Shown: positions 24,940-33,237 of the stretch, one piece after another | Layout of the letters: every line of letters begins with the position of its first letter | Numbering within the stretch: the first letter of the stretch is position 1 | Assembly: GCF_000760735.1 (NCBI RefSeq) | Contig: NZ_JMEX01000005.1 | Span: 1,385,391-1,449,390 of the forward strand | Source of the DNA: Rhodococcoides fascians A44A | GTDB taxonomy: Bacteria > Actinomycetota > Actinomycetes > Mycobacteriales > Mycobacteriaceae | Reading direction: 5' to 3' | DNA: 64,000 nucleotides | Translations under genes and position numbers: made by a program | Notes under the pieces: generated by a model | Told to the model about the DNA's origin: nothing | What the model saw: the letters and a program-made list of their open reading frames with translations, nothing else | Database searches by the model: none

Positions 24940-25202
24940 GAGCCGTGGGTGGTGGTGTGCGACGACGTGCCACCCGATGACACCGACGGTGCGGACCCGA
25001 ACCGCGGCGTCGCAGTATCCGTGCCGGCGGATGTCGAGGAGTCGGGTGCCGAGACAGTCGAGGTGGTCGTGGTCTCCCCGGCGGTATCGTGCGTGTCGAG
25101 GTAGGCCATCGAAGTGGCGCCGACCACGGTCGCCGCGCCGAGAGCGACCACCGCTGCTGTGGCATAACGGGTTCGGCGAAAACCCGATTCGGGTGTAGGC
25201 AT
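24936..25202 (-). CDS. small single-pass membrane protein, possible ApbE target
   Basis: An 88-residue protein. A basic N-terminus precedes one transmembrane helix (about 13-33), and the outside tail of about 50 residues is almost entirely Thr, Ser, Gly, Ala and Asp. The end reads SVSSGGTSSHTTTHGS. ApbE normally modifies Thr/Ser in an SGAT-like motif of an FMN-binding domain; SGGTSS is only loosely similar, so flavinylation here is a guess. A GGAAC/AAAGGAA ribosome-binding site precedes ATG 25202, and it overlaps the apbE start (ATGA). It has no recognisable domain. Confidence 0.65.
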   Translation of the reverse strand: MPTPESGFRRTRYATAAVVALGAATVVGATSMAYLDTHDTAGETTTTSTVSAPDSSTSAGTDTATPRFGSAPSVSSGGTSSHTTTHGS

Positions 25203-25683
25203 AAGGGTTCCTTTCGGACGCAGGCAACTGATTCGATCGGTGCGCGTGTATTCGAGCTTGACTCCGAATTCTGTGTGCCTGCTGCGAGCACACTGTGATG
25301 GTGCTGGGGGTCCGGAGTCGTCGTTCGTCATGACCTCCAGCGTCGAGAATTCCGGGTCTGTCAGTCGAACAGGAGTCGAGCCCAGCTGCACCATGTGACA
25401 CGGGCTCGATCGCGCTGTCAGCGGACGTCGAACACTTCACGAATTACAACGGCGTCGGCACCATCCCGTGATGGAAGGACGAGCTCACGAAGCTGCACAA
25501 TCACGACGACTGTGCCAGGCGCCCGCGACCACCCGGGTACCGACATCGATCCGCCGGGACGGGTCACTGCCGTGGTCCACTGCCTCGATGACGATGCGCT
25601 CTCGGTCTCGCCGTCAGGGGGCGGACATCGAGACCGGAAGCGCAGACTGATCGCTATCCGGGTCGAGAACCGGTACCGGTGTA
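25203..25683. other. 481-base intergenic stretch upstream of the apbE operon
   Basis: Probably holds the promoter of the minus-strand electron-transfer operon and the 3' region of the DUF3500 gene. Short plus-strand reading frames here lack ribosome-binding sites and family resemblance. A fragment reading ELTKLHNHD around 25480-25510 follows an in-frame TGA and may be a gene remnant, but it could not be identified. Confidence 0.4.
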
Positions 25684-26952
25684 TCAGAAGCCCATGCCGC
25701 CACCGGGTGGGGTGCCACCTGCGGGTGCGCCGCCCATTCCTGTCGCTGCTTGTTGGGTCGCGCTGTTGGCGTAGTCGTTGGTGGGGTCTCGGTAAATGGT
25801 GTGTACGTGTCCCCAGCCCGAGGTGGTGACGCCGGTGACGTCGGCGCCGGCGGATCCTTGCTGGGCGGCGAATTCGACGTATACGTCGGGTCCGGAGATC
25901 TGGAAGTAGATTCCGTCGCCCTGGGTCATGTCGTATGTGGTTGCGCCGGACCAGTTCACATAGGTGGAGTCGAGGGTTGCTTCGATTTTCGCGCGGGCGG
26001 TAGCTGTTGTCTGGTCGTCGGCCATTCCGGACCAGTTGGCGATGACGTCGAGGAGTAGTTGTTTCTGCTCGTCGTTCAGATCGGCGCCGGAAAGTCCTGT
26101 ACCGGTGGGGTAGTCGCAGGTCCCACCGGGTGCGCAGACCATGTTCGCCACGGTCTCACCCTGGTAGAGGGCGGCCTTCTGCTCGTCGGTGAGGCTGTCG
26201 TAGAACGCGAACGCGTCGGTGTAGATGCCGTCGAACGGCTGCACATCGTTACCGTTGGTGTCGGTGTATTCGGCGGGCTGGATGCCGAGATGTGTCGGGG
26301 CGAAGGTGATGGCATCGGCGGAGCCGTCGAGGGTGGCGTTGATGCCGAGGTGGTGACCACCGAACTGGACCTCCCACGCGCTGGTGTCGGACGGGTCGCC
26401 GAAGAACGCGATGTAGTACTGCCCCAACGACTCCTCGGTGGAGCTGCTGTTCTCGTGTAGGTATTCGTCGCCGCCCATGATGCCGCTGACGGTGGCGTAA
26501 GCGTCGTCGTTCAACAAGCCTTCGAGAACGGCGAGGGCCGCAGTCTTCTGTTCCTCGGTGAGGTCGGAGAGGTTCAGCCCGGCGCGGTCGACGAACGTGA
26601 CCGGGAAATTGGACCACGACGTGGTCTTGGTGTCGTCGTCGAAAGAGTATTGGACCGCGTCGAGTTGTTCGGCGGTCAGCGTGGCCAGGAAGGTCTCGGC
26701 GGCGTCGGCGGTGGCCGAGATGGTTCCGGCGGTTGTCGTCGCATCGGTGGTCGTACTGCCGGGCGACGAGGCAGTCGAGGACGAGGTCTCGTCGCTCTGT
26801 GAGGCGGAGGTACTTGCAGTGGTGGTCGCGGTTGTGGTGTCTGCGGCGCAGCCGCTGAGGGTGAGACCGCCTACGAGCAGGGCGGAGGCGATGGCCAGAC
26901 GGGCCCGCTGGCGGCGGGAGGTGGGCGATTGGCTGTGTATGTCGATCGTCAT
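25684..26952 (-). CDS. DUF3500 domain lipoprotein
   Basis: A 422-residue exported protein. It has a lipoprotein signal peptide with basic start, hydrophobic core and lipobox LSGC (Cys35), then a Ser/Thr-rich linker to about residue 75, then a DUF3500 domain marked by AAETFLATLTAEQLDAVQYS, WSNFP, GLNLSDLTEEQKTAAL, FGGHHLGINATL, and HVHTIYRDPTNDY near the end. The C-terminus is Gly/Pro/Met-rich (GGAPAGGTPPGGGMGF). DUF3500 proteins have conserved histidines and may bind metal or a cofactor; their function is undetermined. It lies on the same strand upstream of the apbE operon, separated by 481 bases, and would sit at the outer face of the membrane, where the electron-transfer chain would deliver electrons. 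Confidence 0.82.
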   Translation of the reverse strand: MTIDIHSQSPTSRRQRARLAIASALLVGGLTLSGCAADTTTATTTASTSASQSDETSSSTASSPGSTTTDATTTAGTISATADAAETFLATLTAEQLDAVQYSFDDDTKTTSWSNFPVTFVDRAGLNLSDLTEEQKTAALAVLEGLLNDDAYATVSGIMGGDEYLHENSSSTEESLGQYYIAFFGDPSDTSAWEVQFGGHHLGINATLDGSADAITFAPTHLGIQPAEYTDTNGNDVQPFDGIYTDAFAFYDSLTDEQKAALYQGETVANMVCAPGGTCDYPTGTGLSGADLNDEQKQLLLDVIANWSGMADDQTTATARAKIEATLDSTYVNWSGATTYDMTQGDGIYFQISGPDVYVEFAAQQGSAGADVTGVTTSGWGHVHTIYRDPTNDYANSATQQAATGMGGAPAGGTPPGGGMGF

Positions 26953-27459
26953 GGGGTGAACGGTATGGCTCGATCCTGCAAGGTCCCTGTGAGCCCGCTG
27001 TGCAGTTGCGGTGGGGCAGACCATGGTCGTCTTGTGGGCATCAACACGACCCGAACGTGTCACCGAGTTCGTCCCCGGAGCGGCGCTGGTCCCGTCGTGC
27101 TCGCGTGGCGGCTGGTTCTTGACACAGGTCGGACTTCTATGAGATCTCGCACACCGGAAGCGCCGAGATCGGTGCGGTAATCGCTGCACCGCACCGGGAA
27201 CCCACCCCAGCGCACACCGCGCCGCTCTGTCGCCAAACCGCCTCGACGAGATGTGGAACCTGCACCGGCCGTCGTCGGCCCGGATCCTGCGACACTGGAA
27301 CTCGATTCCGGGTACTACTGCGCTGGCGTCCCGGGCATGGCCGACGACGTCGAGGACCCGCATCGAGGCACTGCTGCAGCGCACCCTCGACCTGCTCGGC
27401 GACGCCCCCACACTCTGATGAATCCGGCGGAGGAGGCGCTGAAGTTCTACCACTCCGTC

Positions 27460-27507
27460 TCTGGCGGAAGACATCTTTCGAGCTTTGGCGGAAAAGATCA
27501 TTCGAGC
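27460..27507 (+). repeat. two imperfect 24-base direct repeats
   Basis: TCTGGCGGAAGACATCTTTC and TTTGGCGGAAAAGATCATTC begin the two units, each ending GAGC; 20 of 24 positions agree. The copies are directly adjacent. No function is evident; it may reflect a slippage duplication in non-coding DNA. Confidence 0.45.
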
Positions 27508-28013
27508 GCCGTACGGCGATGTCGAGGCGGACCAGTCCGTGGCTCGGCGACATCCACGGATGCTCGGCGCAAATCCATCGCCGACGCTGCGGGCTTCTGC
27601 ACCGAAGGGCATCGGGCCGACGTTGCCTGACGGGCAGTGCGGGCTGGTGTTCGGTCCTGGGCTGGCCCGCGGATAGATGTAGGTGTTGCGCACCATCGAA
27701 CAGCAGAGGCGGGTGGCATGCACGCCCCGGACGGTAAAGCTGCCGCGCCGGACTGGCAACCCGCATAGATTCGAGCGGCGCTGACTTACCGGTCCAGCGC
27801 TCGGGTTAGCGAGAGGTTGGTCGCCGAAGCCACGCGGCTCGCAGGCGGCTACATCGAAGCGCCGATTGCCGCTGCTGCCGCAGTCCCCCGCGCCAGGCGG
27901 TGCTATCCACCTGTTGGTGTCGCATACTCTCGAACTCGATCGTCCGCGGATGGTTGCCGTGACTGCAGAGGCCATCACTCGTGTTGTGTTCTGAAAGTGG
28001 AGTATGCGTTGTT

Positions 28014-28062
28014 GGCGCCGCTCCCACCCGTCCGGCGCGATTGAACTGGTGGGAGCGACGCC
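28014..28062. terminator. 15-base-stem hairpin downstream of the MHS remnant
   Basis: GGCGCCGCTCCCACC pairs with GGTGGGAGCGACGCC at 14 of 15 positions across a 19-base loop. On the minus strand it begins 11 bases after the stop of the truncated transporter, so it is probably that gene's surviving terminator. Confidence 0.55.
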
Positions 28063-28073
28063 AGACAGGGTCT

Positions 28074-28304
28074 TCAGTCGAAAGCCGGCTCTCGCGAGTT
28101 CGCGGGCGAACCGACATCGGATGATTCGATGTTGCGGTCATTTGTCTCGGGCATATAGGCGCAGCACGCCAAACTGAGTACGCCATAGATCGCGAGCATC
28201 CAACCGATGGCGGAACTGCCGCTGATCTCGATCAGTTTGGTCGCGGCGATCGGAGCGACTCCGCCACCGATCACCGCAAACGTAGAAGAAATTGCTCTCC
28301 ACAC
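28074..28304 (-). pseudogene. C-terminal remnant of an MHS-family transporter
   Basis: A 76-codon fragment that aligns with the last two helices of MHS transporters: AVIGGGVAPIAATKLIE, SSAIGWMLAIYGVLSLACCAY and MPETNDRN correspond to GVVGGGTAPTLAAELAS, SHAVGWMLAGFGVLSLLCAA and LPETRNR in the intact MHS gene at 34239-35585. The first ten helices are absent. It abuts the Lrp paralogue and the decay zone. The gene must have been cut by a deletion. Confidence 0.75.
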
Positions 28305-28390
28305 TCGCAGATGTGGATTAGTCTTTCATTCGGTATGGACCGAAATGGTGGTTCCCGGCCAGTTCGGCTGGCGGCGGCGGATATCCTCAG

Positions 28391-28843
28391 TCACAGCGGC
28401 AGCGATCTGTCCACCACGACGTTCTTCATGGCCAACGTCGAGACGAGTCGCTGAACCCCGGGCAGCGTGGCCAGGCTTTGGTCGTACAGCCGCTGAAATG
28501 CCGATCGGTCGTGCGTGATGACACGCATGAGGTAGTCGGGGTCACCGAACAGTCGTTGCACTTGAAGAACGTTGGGAACCTCGGACACTGCGACCTCGAA
28601 CGCGGTGATGGTGCCTCGGTCGGCAGTGTGCATGCTGACGAAGATGAGAGCCTCGAATGTGAGGCCCAACACCTCGGCATCGAGTAATGCCCGATATCGG
28701 CTGATAGCGCCCGAGGACTCCAATGCTTTGACTCGCCTGTGACAGGGCGAGACGCTCGAGCTGACACGGTCGGCGAGTTCCGTGACGGTCAGTCTCCCGT
28801 CCTGTTGTAACTCCGCAAGAATCTTCTTGTCGACTGCGTTTAT
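28391..28843 (-). CDS. Lrp/AsnC family regulator, paralogue with a degenerate start codon
   Basis: A frame encoding 150 residues almost identical in plan to the Lrp protein at 14772-15224: VDKKILAELQQDGRLTV, SVSPCHRRVKALESSG, and FGDPDYLMRV. The codon that aligns with the paralogue's ATG is ATA (28843), and no ATG, GTG or TTG occurs between it and the upstream in-frame stop at 28880-28882. The first possible ATG (28723) would remove the DNA-binding helix-turn-helix. Either the gene starts at a rare ATA/ATT-type codon or it is a recent pseudogene whose frame is still intact. It diverges from the RraA-like gene and shares the paralogue's upstream motif. Confidence 0.65.
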   Translation of the reverse strand: MNAVDKKILAELQQDGRLTVTELADRVSSSVSPCHRRVKALESSGAISRYRALLDAEVLGLTFEALIFVSMHTADRGTITAFEVAVSEVPNVLQVQRLFGDPDYLMRVITHDRSAFQRLYDQSLATLPGVQRLVSTLAMKNVVVDRSLPL

Positions 28844-28849
28844 AGAGGA

Positions 28850-28864
28850 GAATTTACCAACTGG
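28850..28864. promoter_or_regulatory. Lrp-associated motif upstream of the second Lrp gene
   Basis: GAATTTACCAACTGG lies at the same distance from the gene as GAATCTACCAATCTG before the first Lrp gene (15231-15245). Shared position and sequence suggest both were Lrp binding sites. Confidence 0.45.
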
Positions 28865-28875
28865 GGCCCTCGTTC

Positions 28876-28892
28876 TTGATCAACATGATCAA
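28876..28892. promoter_or_regulatory. 6-5-6 inverted repeat between Lrp paralogue and RraA-like gene
   Basis: TTGATC-AACAT-GATCAA, perfect arms, 34 bases before the RraA-like ATG. It may be an operator for this divergent pair. Confidence 0.45.
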
Positions 28893-28926
28893 AAGCGCCC
28901 ACCCCATGGGAATAGCATTCTGATCC

Positions 28927-29634
28927 ATGGACGCAACGACTCTCAGCCACGTGTATCTCGACCTGACCACCCCACACATCGCTGACGCATGTATGCGTCT
29001 CGGCGTTGATGTTCGGTGTGCACCGACGTCCGTCCGGCCGTTGTGGAACAACATTCATCTTGCGGGGCGTGCACGACCTGTGGCCCATCATGGAAGCGTC
29101 GATGTGTTTCTCGAGGCCATCGATCACGCAGAGAAGGGCGAGGTATTGGTGGTGGACAACGGCGGCCGCGAAGACGAGGCGTGCGTCGGTGACCTGATCG
29201 CACTGGAGACTGCCAGTGCGGGACTAGCAGGTATCGTGATCTGGGGACTACATAGAGATACTGTGCAACTCAAAGCCATTCACCTACCGGTCTTCAGTGG
29301 AGGGTCTCTGCCGAACGGCCCCGACCGCGGACGAGCCGACGGTGAACTGCTTGTGGAGCAAGTCCGGTGTGGTGACCACATCGTGACCAGAGACGATTAC
29401 GTTGTGGCAGACGACGACGGCGTCGTGTTCGTGCCGATGAGGGACGCTCCTTCCGTCGCAGATCTCGCGACCGTCATTCGCGATACGGAACGAACGCAGG
29501 CCGCGAAAATGATTACCGGTACGACGTTTCGCACCCAGTCTCAGTTCGATGACTACCGGGCGGCCCGTGAGTCGGACTCCTCGGTCACCTTCAGAGACCA
29601 CCTCCGCTCGATCGGAAGAGCTATCGAGGAGTAA
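28927..29634 (+). CDS. RraA-like protein / 4-hydroxy-4-methyl-2-oxoglutarate aldolase family
   Basis: A 235-residue RraA-fold protein. The family's active-site segments are present: DNGGREDEACVGDLIALETA (77-96) includes the G-x-L loop, and IVIWGLHRD ends with Arg110-Asp111, which in HMG/CHA aldolases bind the substrate carboxylate and the divalent metal. Such enzymes cleave 4-carboxy-4-hydroxy-2-oxoadipate or HMG to pyruvate in protocatechuate 4,5-cleavage; others are decarboxylases of oxaloacetate. Trp107 replaces the usual Asp/Val in VxDGxxRD, so activity should be tested. It diverges from the Lrp paralogue and converges on the metallo-hydrolase gene. Confidence 0.78.
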   Translation: MDATTLSHVYLDLTTPHIADACMRLGVDVRCAPTSVRPLWNNIHLAGRARPVAHHGSVDVFLEAIDHAEKGEVLVVDNGGREDEACVGDLIALETASAGLAGIVIWGLHRDTVQLKAIHLPVFSGGSLPNGPDRGRADGELLVEQVRCGDHIVTRDDYVVADDDGVVFVPMRDAPSVADLATVIRDTERTQAAKMITGTTFRTQSQFDDYRAARESDSSVTFRDHLRSIGRAIEE

Positions 29635-29647
29635 CCCGACGAACTCG

Positions 29648-30625
29648 TCATCTACGAGGGCTTTCCCAGTCCCGAGGGAACGGAATCTCGAGCGACTGCC
29701 GCGGGACAGCGGAATATTCGGTTGCGGCAAACAGTGAGCCCGACCGCACGACGACGGCCTTGCTTCGCACCATCGTTTCGACCAACTCGCTCGACAGCGA
29801 TTCAGGGGAGGTCCCTAGCAAGTGCGCGGCGTCGGTCAACCACATCCGTCGAGTCAGGTACTCGTCGACGTCGGCGACGGTGATGCCGCCGCGAATCATC
29901 AACGCGAAGGCGAATATTCGACGTATTCCGTACCAGACCGCGCCGTCTGGGTCGTCGACGAGGCGATCGGCCCGGCGTAGTGCGTTGTCGAACGCGGCGG
30001 CGGGATCAACCGGAATCGGACCGTGCGCAGGAATCACAGTCAGTGGCTCCAACTGCGCGAGTTTGCGGAGCGAGGATGCTGCCACGGCAGCGGCGTCCGG
30101 TCCGTCCTGGGCGCGATCGACCCACCCGACGTCGTAGTCGGACAGTGCATCTCCCACGATCAGCACTCGCTCGTCCGGTTGCCACAGGGCGATATGCCCG
30201 GCGGTGTGACCAGGGGTGAGCACCACCTGCCAATCGGTGTCGCCGAGTCGCAGGACGGTATCACCAGTCAGCGGCTCGTCCACGGTGTACGGCTCAACGG
30301 GCTGATCGAGGTATTCGGCGGAGCAGCATCCCGGGTCCCTGCGCGCGAGCGCGTCGGCATCCGGGACGCTGGCAGCAATACCTGCGCCCCTCGCCTGAAG
30401 GAGCCCGTTGGCCCCGACATGATCGGAATGCCAGTGTGTATTCACCACGCGGTGCAGGTGCCGGGTGTGCGCCTGCACCCATGCGGCGGTGTCTTCGGCG
30501 TGCGCGACGAACCCACTGTCGACCAGTGCAGGCGTCGCCCCGGCGATCAGCAATAGGTTCGAGTCGGGAAACGGGCGCTGCTGCCAGATCAGCCAGTTCG
30601 GCAGCAGGCCTCGATCATTCGCCAC
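29648..30625 (-). CDS. MBL fold metallo-hydrolase
   Basis: A 325-residue metallo-beta-lactamase-fold hydrolase. THWHSDH (63-69) is the first zinc motif, GHTAGHIAL supplies His for metal site 1, VGDALSDYD the bridging Asp, and IPAHGPIP the last His. It should be a thioesterase, lactonase or esterase type hydrolase; the operon with an acyl-CoA ligase and a crotonase suggests a thioester or a ring-opened intermediate. A C-terminal helical domain of about 100 residues follows the fold, as in MBL proteins with a winged helix. It begins three bases after the crotonase stop. Confidence 0.87.
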   Translation of the reverse strand: MANDRGLLPNWLIWQQRPFPDSNLLLIAGATPALVDSGFVAHAEDTAAWVQAHTRHLHRVVNTHWHSDHVGANGLLQARGAGIAASVPDADALARRDPGCCSAEYLDQPVEPYTVDEPLTGDTVLRLGDTDWQVVLTPGHTAGHIALWQPDERVLIVGDALSDYDVGWVDRAQDGPDAAAVAASSLRKLAQLEPLTVIPAHGPIPVDPAAAFDNALRRADRLVDDPDGAVWYGIRRIFAFALMIRGGITVADVDEYLTRRMWLTDAAHLLGTSPESLSSELVETMVRSKAVVVRSGSLFAATEYSAVPRQSLEIPFPRDWESPRR

Positions 30626-30628
30626 GCC

Positions 30629-31411
30629 TCACCACTCGGCGGGCCTGCCCTTGAGCTGTTCCCAGTAACGACGATGCGCGCGTCGGGACCCGTCGCTGGT
30701 CATACCGGCCGCCAGTTCCGCTACGTCGAGTGGATCCGATAGTTCGGCGATATCGCGCAGTGCGGGTGCCTGCAGGGCGCGTTTGGTGTACGCGTAGTTG
30801 CCGATGCAGTCCGCAGGAGTAGATTCGGCGATGGCCACTGCCCGGTCCAGAAGCTCGTCTGCCGGGGCCAGTTCGTGGACGAAACCCAACCGAAGCGCGT
30901 CAACGGTTCCGTATATCTCTCCTTGCAGACACGCCCGAGACGCCACGGACTCACCCCACGCGTAGGCGAGCATTCGGAGGTACACCGCAGGCATCGGGAT
31001 TCCGATGGGGACCTCGTTGATTCCGAACTTGGCGCCCTCGTTCACTGCTACGCGACGGTCGCACACAGCAGCGGTGATCAGACCGCCTGCGAACGCGTGG
31101 CCGTTGACCGCTGCGACAGTGGGGCGCGGATAAGTGAAGAGCCGCACGTTCGTGGCGCGGTAGTCCTGGAACCAGGAGGCGACGGTCTCGGTGTCGCCCG
31201 CGAACAGAGGAAAGTGCTCACCCAGGTCGAGTCCTGCAGAGAAGCGGGTGCCGGTGCCGGTCAACACGACAGGGGAGTCGGTGTGCTCGCGTTCGAGTTC
31301 GTCGAATGCGCCGTGCAGGTCGGCGAAGAACGCTCTGTTCTGTGCATTGACGGGGTTGGTGTTCATGGTGACGACGGCAACGCGTCCACGCCGTTCGATG
31401 GTCCAACTCAT
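30629..31411 (-). CDS. enoyl-CoA hydratase/isomerase family protein
   Basis: A 260-residue crotonase-fold protein. RFSAGLDLGEHF and GHAFAGGLITAAVCDRRVA form the oxyanion hole; NEVPIGIPMPAVYLRML follows with a Glu in the usual catalytic neighbourhood. The reaction cannot be fixed: hydratase, isomerase or hydrolase are all possible. Located 12 bases after the ligase stop and 3 bases before the MBL start, it is the middle gene of the ligase-crotonase-MBL operon. Confidence 0.87.
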   Translation of the reverse strand: MSWTIERRGRVAVVTMNTNPVNAQNRAFFADLHGAFDELEREHTDSPVVLTGTGTRFSAGLDLGEHFPLFAGDTETVASWFQDYRATNVRLFTYPRPTVAAVNGHAFAGGLITAAVCDRRVAVNEGAKFGINEVPIGIPMPAVYLRMLAYAWGESVASRACLQGEIYGTVDALRLGFVHELAPADELLDRAVAIAESTPADCIGNYAYTKRALQAPALRDIAELSDPLDVAELAAGMTSDGSRRAHRRYWEQLKGRPAEW

Positions 31412-31423
31412 ATGTGTGTATTC

Positions 31424-33076
31424 CTATCCGATAGCTGAAGTGGGGTGACCGGTTGTGGGTGTGATGCCCAGGATGTCGCGAGCACGCTCTCGCATCTCGG
31501 CTTTGCGTACTTTGCCGCTGACGGTCATGGGGAATTCATCGACGCAGTGCACGAACCGAGGGATCTTGTATCTGGCAAGTTTGCCCGAGCAGAAGTCGCG
31601 CAGACCGTCGGCATCGATCGAGGCCGCACCGGACCTCAGGCGAAGCCACACCATGAGTTCTTCGCCGTACTTGTCATCCGGAACCCCGATGACCTGAGCG
31701 TCGAGAATGTCGGGGTGGGTGTAGAGAAATTCCTCGATCTCTCTGGGGTAGATGTTCTCCCCACCGCGGATGACCAAGTCCTTGATGCGGCCGGTGATGG
31801 CAACGAATCGCTCGTTGTCCATCACAGCGAGATCTCCCGTGTGGATCCATCCGTCGGCGTCGATGGTTTCGGCTGTCTTGTCTGGTTGATTCCAGTAGCC
31901 CAGCATCACTGAGTAGCCCCGTACACAGAGCTCGCCGGGCTCACCGCATGGCATTGTGGTCCCGCTGACCGGATCGATAATCCGAAGTTCCACGTGAGGG
32001 TGCGCGTGTCCGACCGTGGACACCCTGCGCTCGAGGGGGTCGTCGACCGCCGTCTGTGTCGACGCAGGCGAGGTTTCGGTCATGCCGTAGGCAATTGCGA
32101 CCTCGGGCATCCACTGGGCGATCTGCTTCATGATCTCGACGGGACACGGCGAGCCGGCCATGATGCCGGTTCGGATGGTGGAGAGATCGAAAGTATCGAA
32201 CCCGGGTACCTCCAGGAGGGCGATGAACATGGTGGGTACGCCGTACAAGGAGGTGCAGCGCTCCTGCTGACAGGCCATCAACGTCGCGGCCGGGTCGAAT
32301 GCGGGAGCGGGGATGACGACGCACGCTCCGTGCGCGATCGCGCCGAGGTTGCCCATCACCATGCCGAAGCAGTGGTAGAACGGCACCGGCACGCAGATCC
32401 GATCCCGCTCGGAGTAGCCGACCATGTCGCCGACGAAATACCCGTTGTTGAGAATATTGCGGTGTGAGAGCGTCACGCCTTTCGGGAATCCTGTTGTGCC
32501 CGAGGTGTATTGAATGTTGATGGGGTCGCTCGCGTCGAGAGCGCCCTGTCTGACAGCCAGCGCATGCGCCGGGAGGCGGCTTCCTCGGGTCAGAAGGTTC
32601 GCCCACTGGTCCGTCCCGAAGAACACCACCTGTTCGAGGACCGAGGATTGCGGTGAGGCCGTGGCGAGCATCGCCGCGTAGTCGGACGACTTGAACGCCG
32701 GCAATGCGAACATCACGCTGATGCCGGATTGGGACAGTACGTATTCGAGTTCGTGCGCCCGGTACGCGGGGTTGATCGCCACCAGTATCGCACCCACTTT
32801 GGCTGCGGAAATCTGCACGATCGTCCATTCAGGGCAGTTCGGCGCCCAGATGCCGACCCGATCGCCTGCCTGAACACCGAGATCGATCATCGCCGACGCC
32901 AATGCATCGACATCCGAACCCAGTGTTGCATACGTCCAGCGGCGACCGGACTGCACGTCCACCACAGCTTCGCGATCGGGGAATGACGTAACTGTGCGGT
33001 CGAACGCATCCCCGATCGTGTCGTCCAGCAGGGGCGTCTCGGTCGGTCCGGCGGCATAGCTCGGTTGCGGGGTCAT
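31424..33076 (-). CDS. acyl-CoA synthetase (FadD-type, AMP-forming)
   Basis: A 550-residue ANL ligase. IQYTSGTTGFPKGVTLSHRN is the P-loop region, YGMTETSPAS the A5 motif, TGDLAVMD and ITGRIKDLVIRGGENIYPRE the hinge and A8 motifs, and PMTVSGKVRK the catalytic lysine near the C-terminus. It resembles medium/branched or aryl acid FadD-like enzymes. ATG 33076 is used because GGAGGAGC lies just upstream; an ATG six codons earlier is weaker. First gene of an operon with crotonase and MBL hydrolase; the divergent LuxR gene and two boxes at 33130-33173 probably control it. Confidence 0.9.
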   Translation of the reverse strand: MTPQPSYAAGPTETPLLDDTIGDAFDRTVTSFPDREAVVDVQSGRRWTYATLGSDVDALASAMIDLGVQAGDRVGIWAPNCPEWTIVQISAAKVGAILVAINPAYRAHELEYVLSQSGISVMFALPAFKSSDYAAMLATASPQSSVLEQVVFFGTDQWANLLTRGSRLPAHALAVRQGALDASDPINIQYTSGTTGFPKGVTLSHRNILNNGYFVGDMVGYSERDRICVPVPFYHCFGMVMGNLGAIAHGACVVIPAPAFDPAATLMACQQERCTSLYGVPTMFIALLEVPGFDTFDLSTIRTGIMAGSPCPVEIMKQIAQWMPEVAIAYGMTETSPASTQTAVDDPLERRVSTVGHAHPHVELRIIDPVSGTTMPCGEPGELCVRGYSVMLGYWNQPDKTAETIDADGWIHTGDLAVMDNERFVAITGRIKDLVIRGGENIYPREIEEFLYTHPDILDAQVIGVPDDKYGEELMVWLRLRSGAASIDADGLRDFCSGKLARYKIPRFVHCVDEFPMTVSGKVRKAEMRERARDILGITPTTGHPTSAIG

Positions 33077-33129
33077 GTGTGCTCCTCCGTTCACATGATC
33101 GAATGTGACGCAGAGAACTCCCGAGCGGC

Positions 33130-33173
33130 ACCCCCGAAGGTGGGTCTGCCGCCCGCCACCCCCTTTCGGAGGT
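33130..33173. promoter_or_regulatory. inverted pair of ACCCCCGAA(A/G)GxGGG boxes before ligase and LuxR genes
   Basis: ACCCCCGAAGGTGGGT at 33130 on the plus strand and ACCTCCGAAAGGGGGT on the minus strand (33158-33173) face each other, 28 bases start to start. Each is itself a partial dyad (ACCC ... GGGT). The same pair, 29 bases apart, occurs at 34106-34150 before the MHS gene. The LuxR protein encoded between the two sites is the obvious binder. Confidence 0.6.
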
Positions 33174-33237
33174 ACAGGATTGCCTCAGTGTGACCGTACT
33201 CACTACTGTCGGGAATAGATCCCGAGGAGGTAAGTGA

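Larger units (their letters stand above)
26953..28073. other. 1.1-kb gene-free decay zone
   Basis: No intact gene is supported on either strand. A short plus-strand segment at 27238-27420, reading RLDEMWNLHRPSSARILRHW and ending EALLQRTLDLLGDAPTL before a stop, has protein-like composition but no identifiable family and no upstream continuation in frame. A 24-base imperfect tandem repeat is at 27460-27507 and a long hairpin at 28014-28062. With the truncated MHS gene that follows, the region looks like the scar of deleted genes. Confidence 0.5.

Noticed and set aside
27238..27420. Protein-like segment RLDEMWNL ... LLGDAPTL
   Set aside because: No recognisable family, start codon or continuation; recorded only as a possible remnant.
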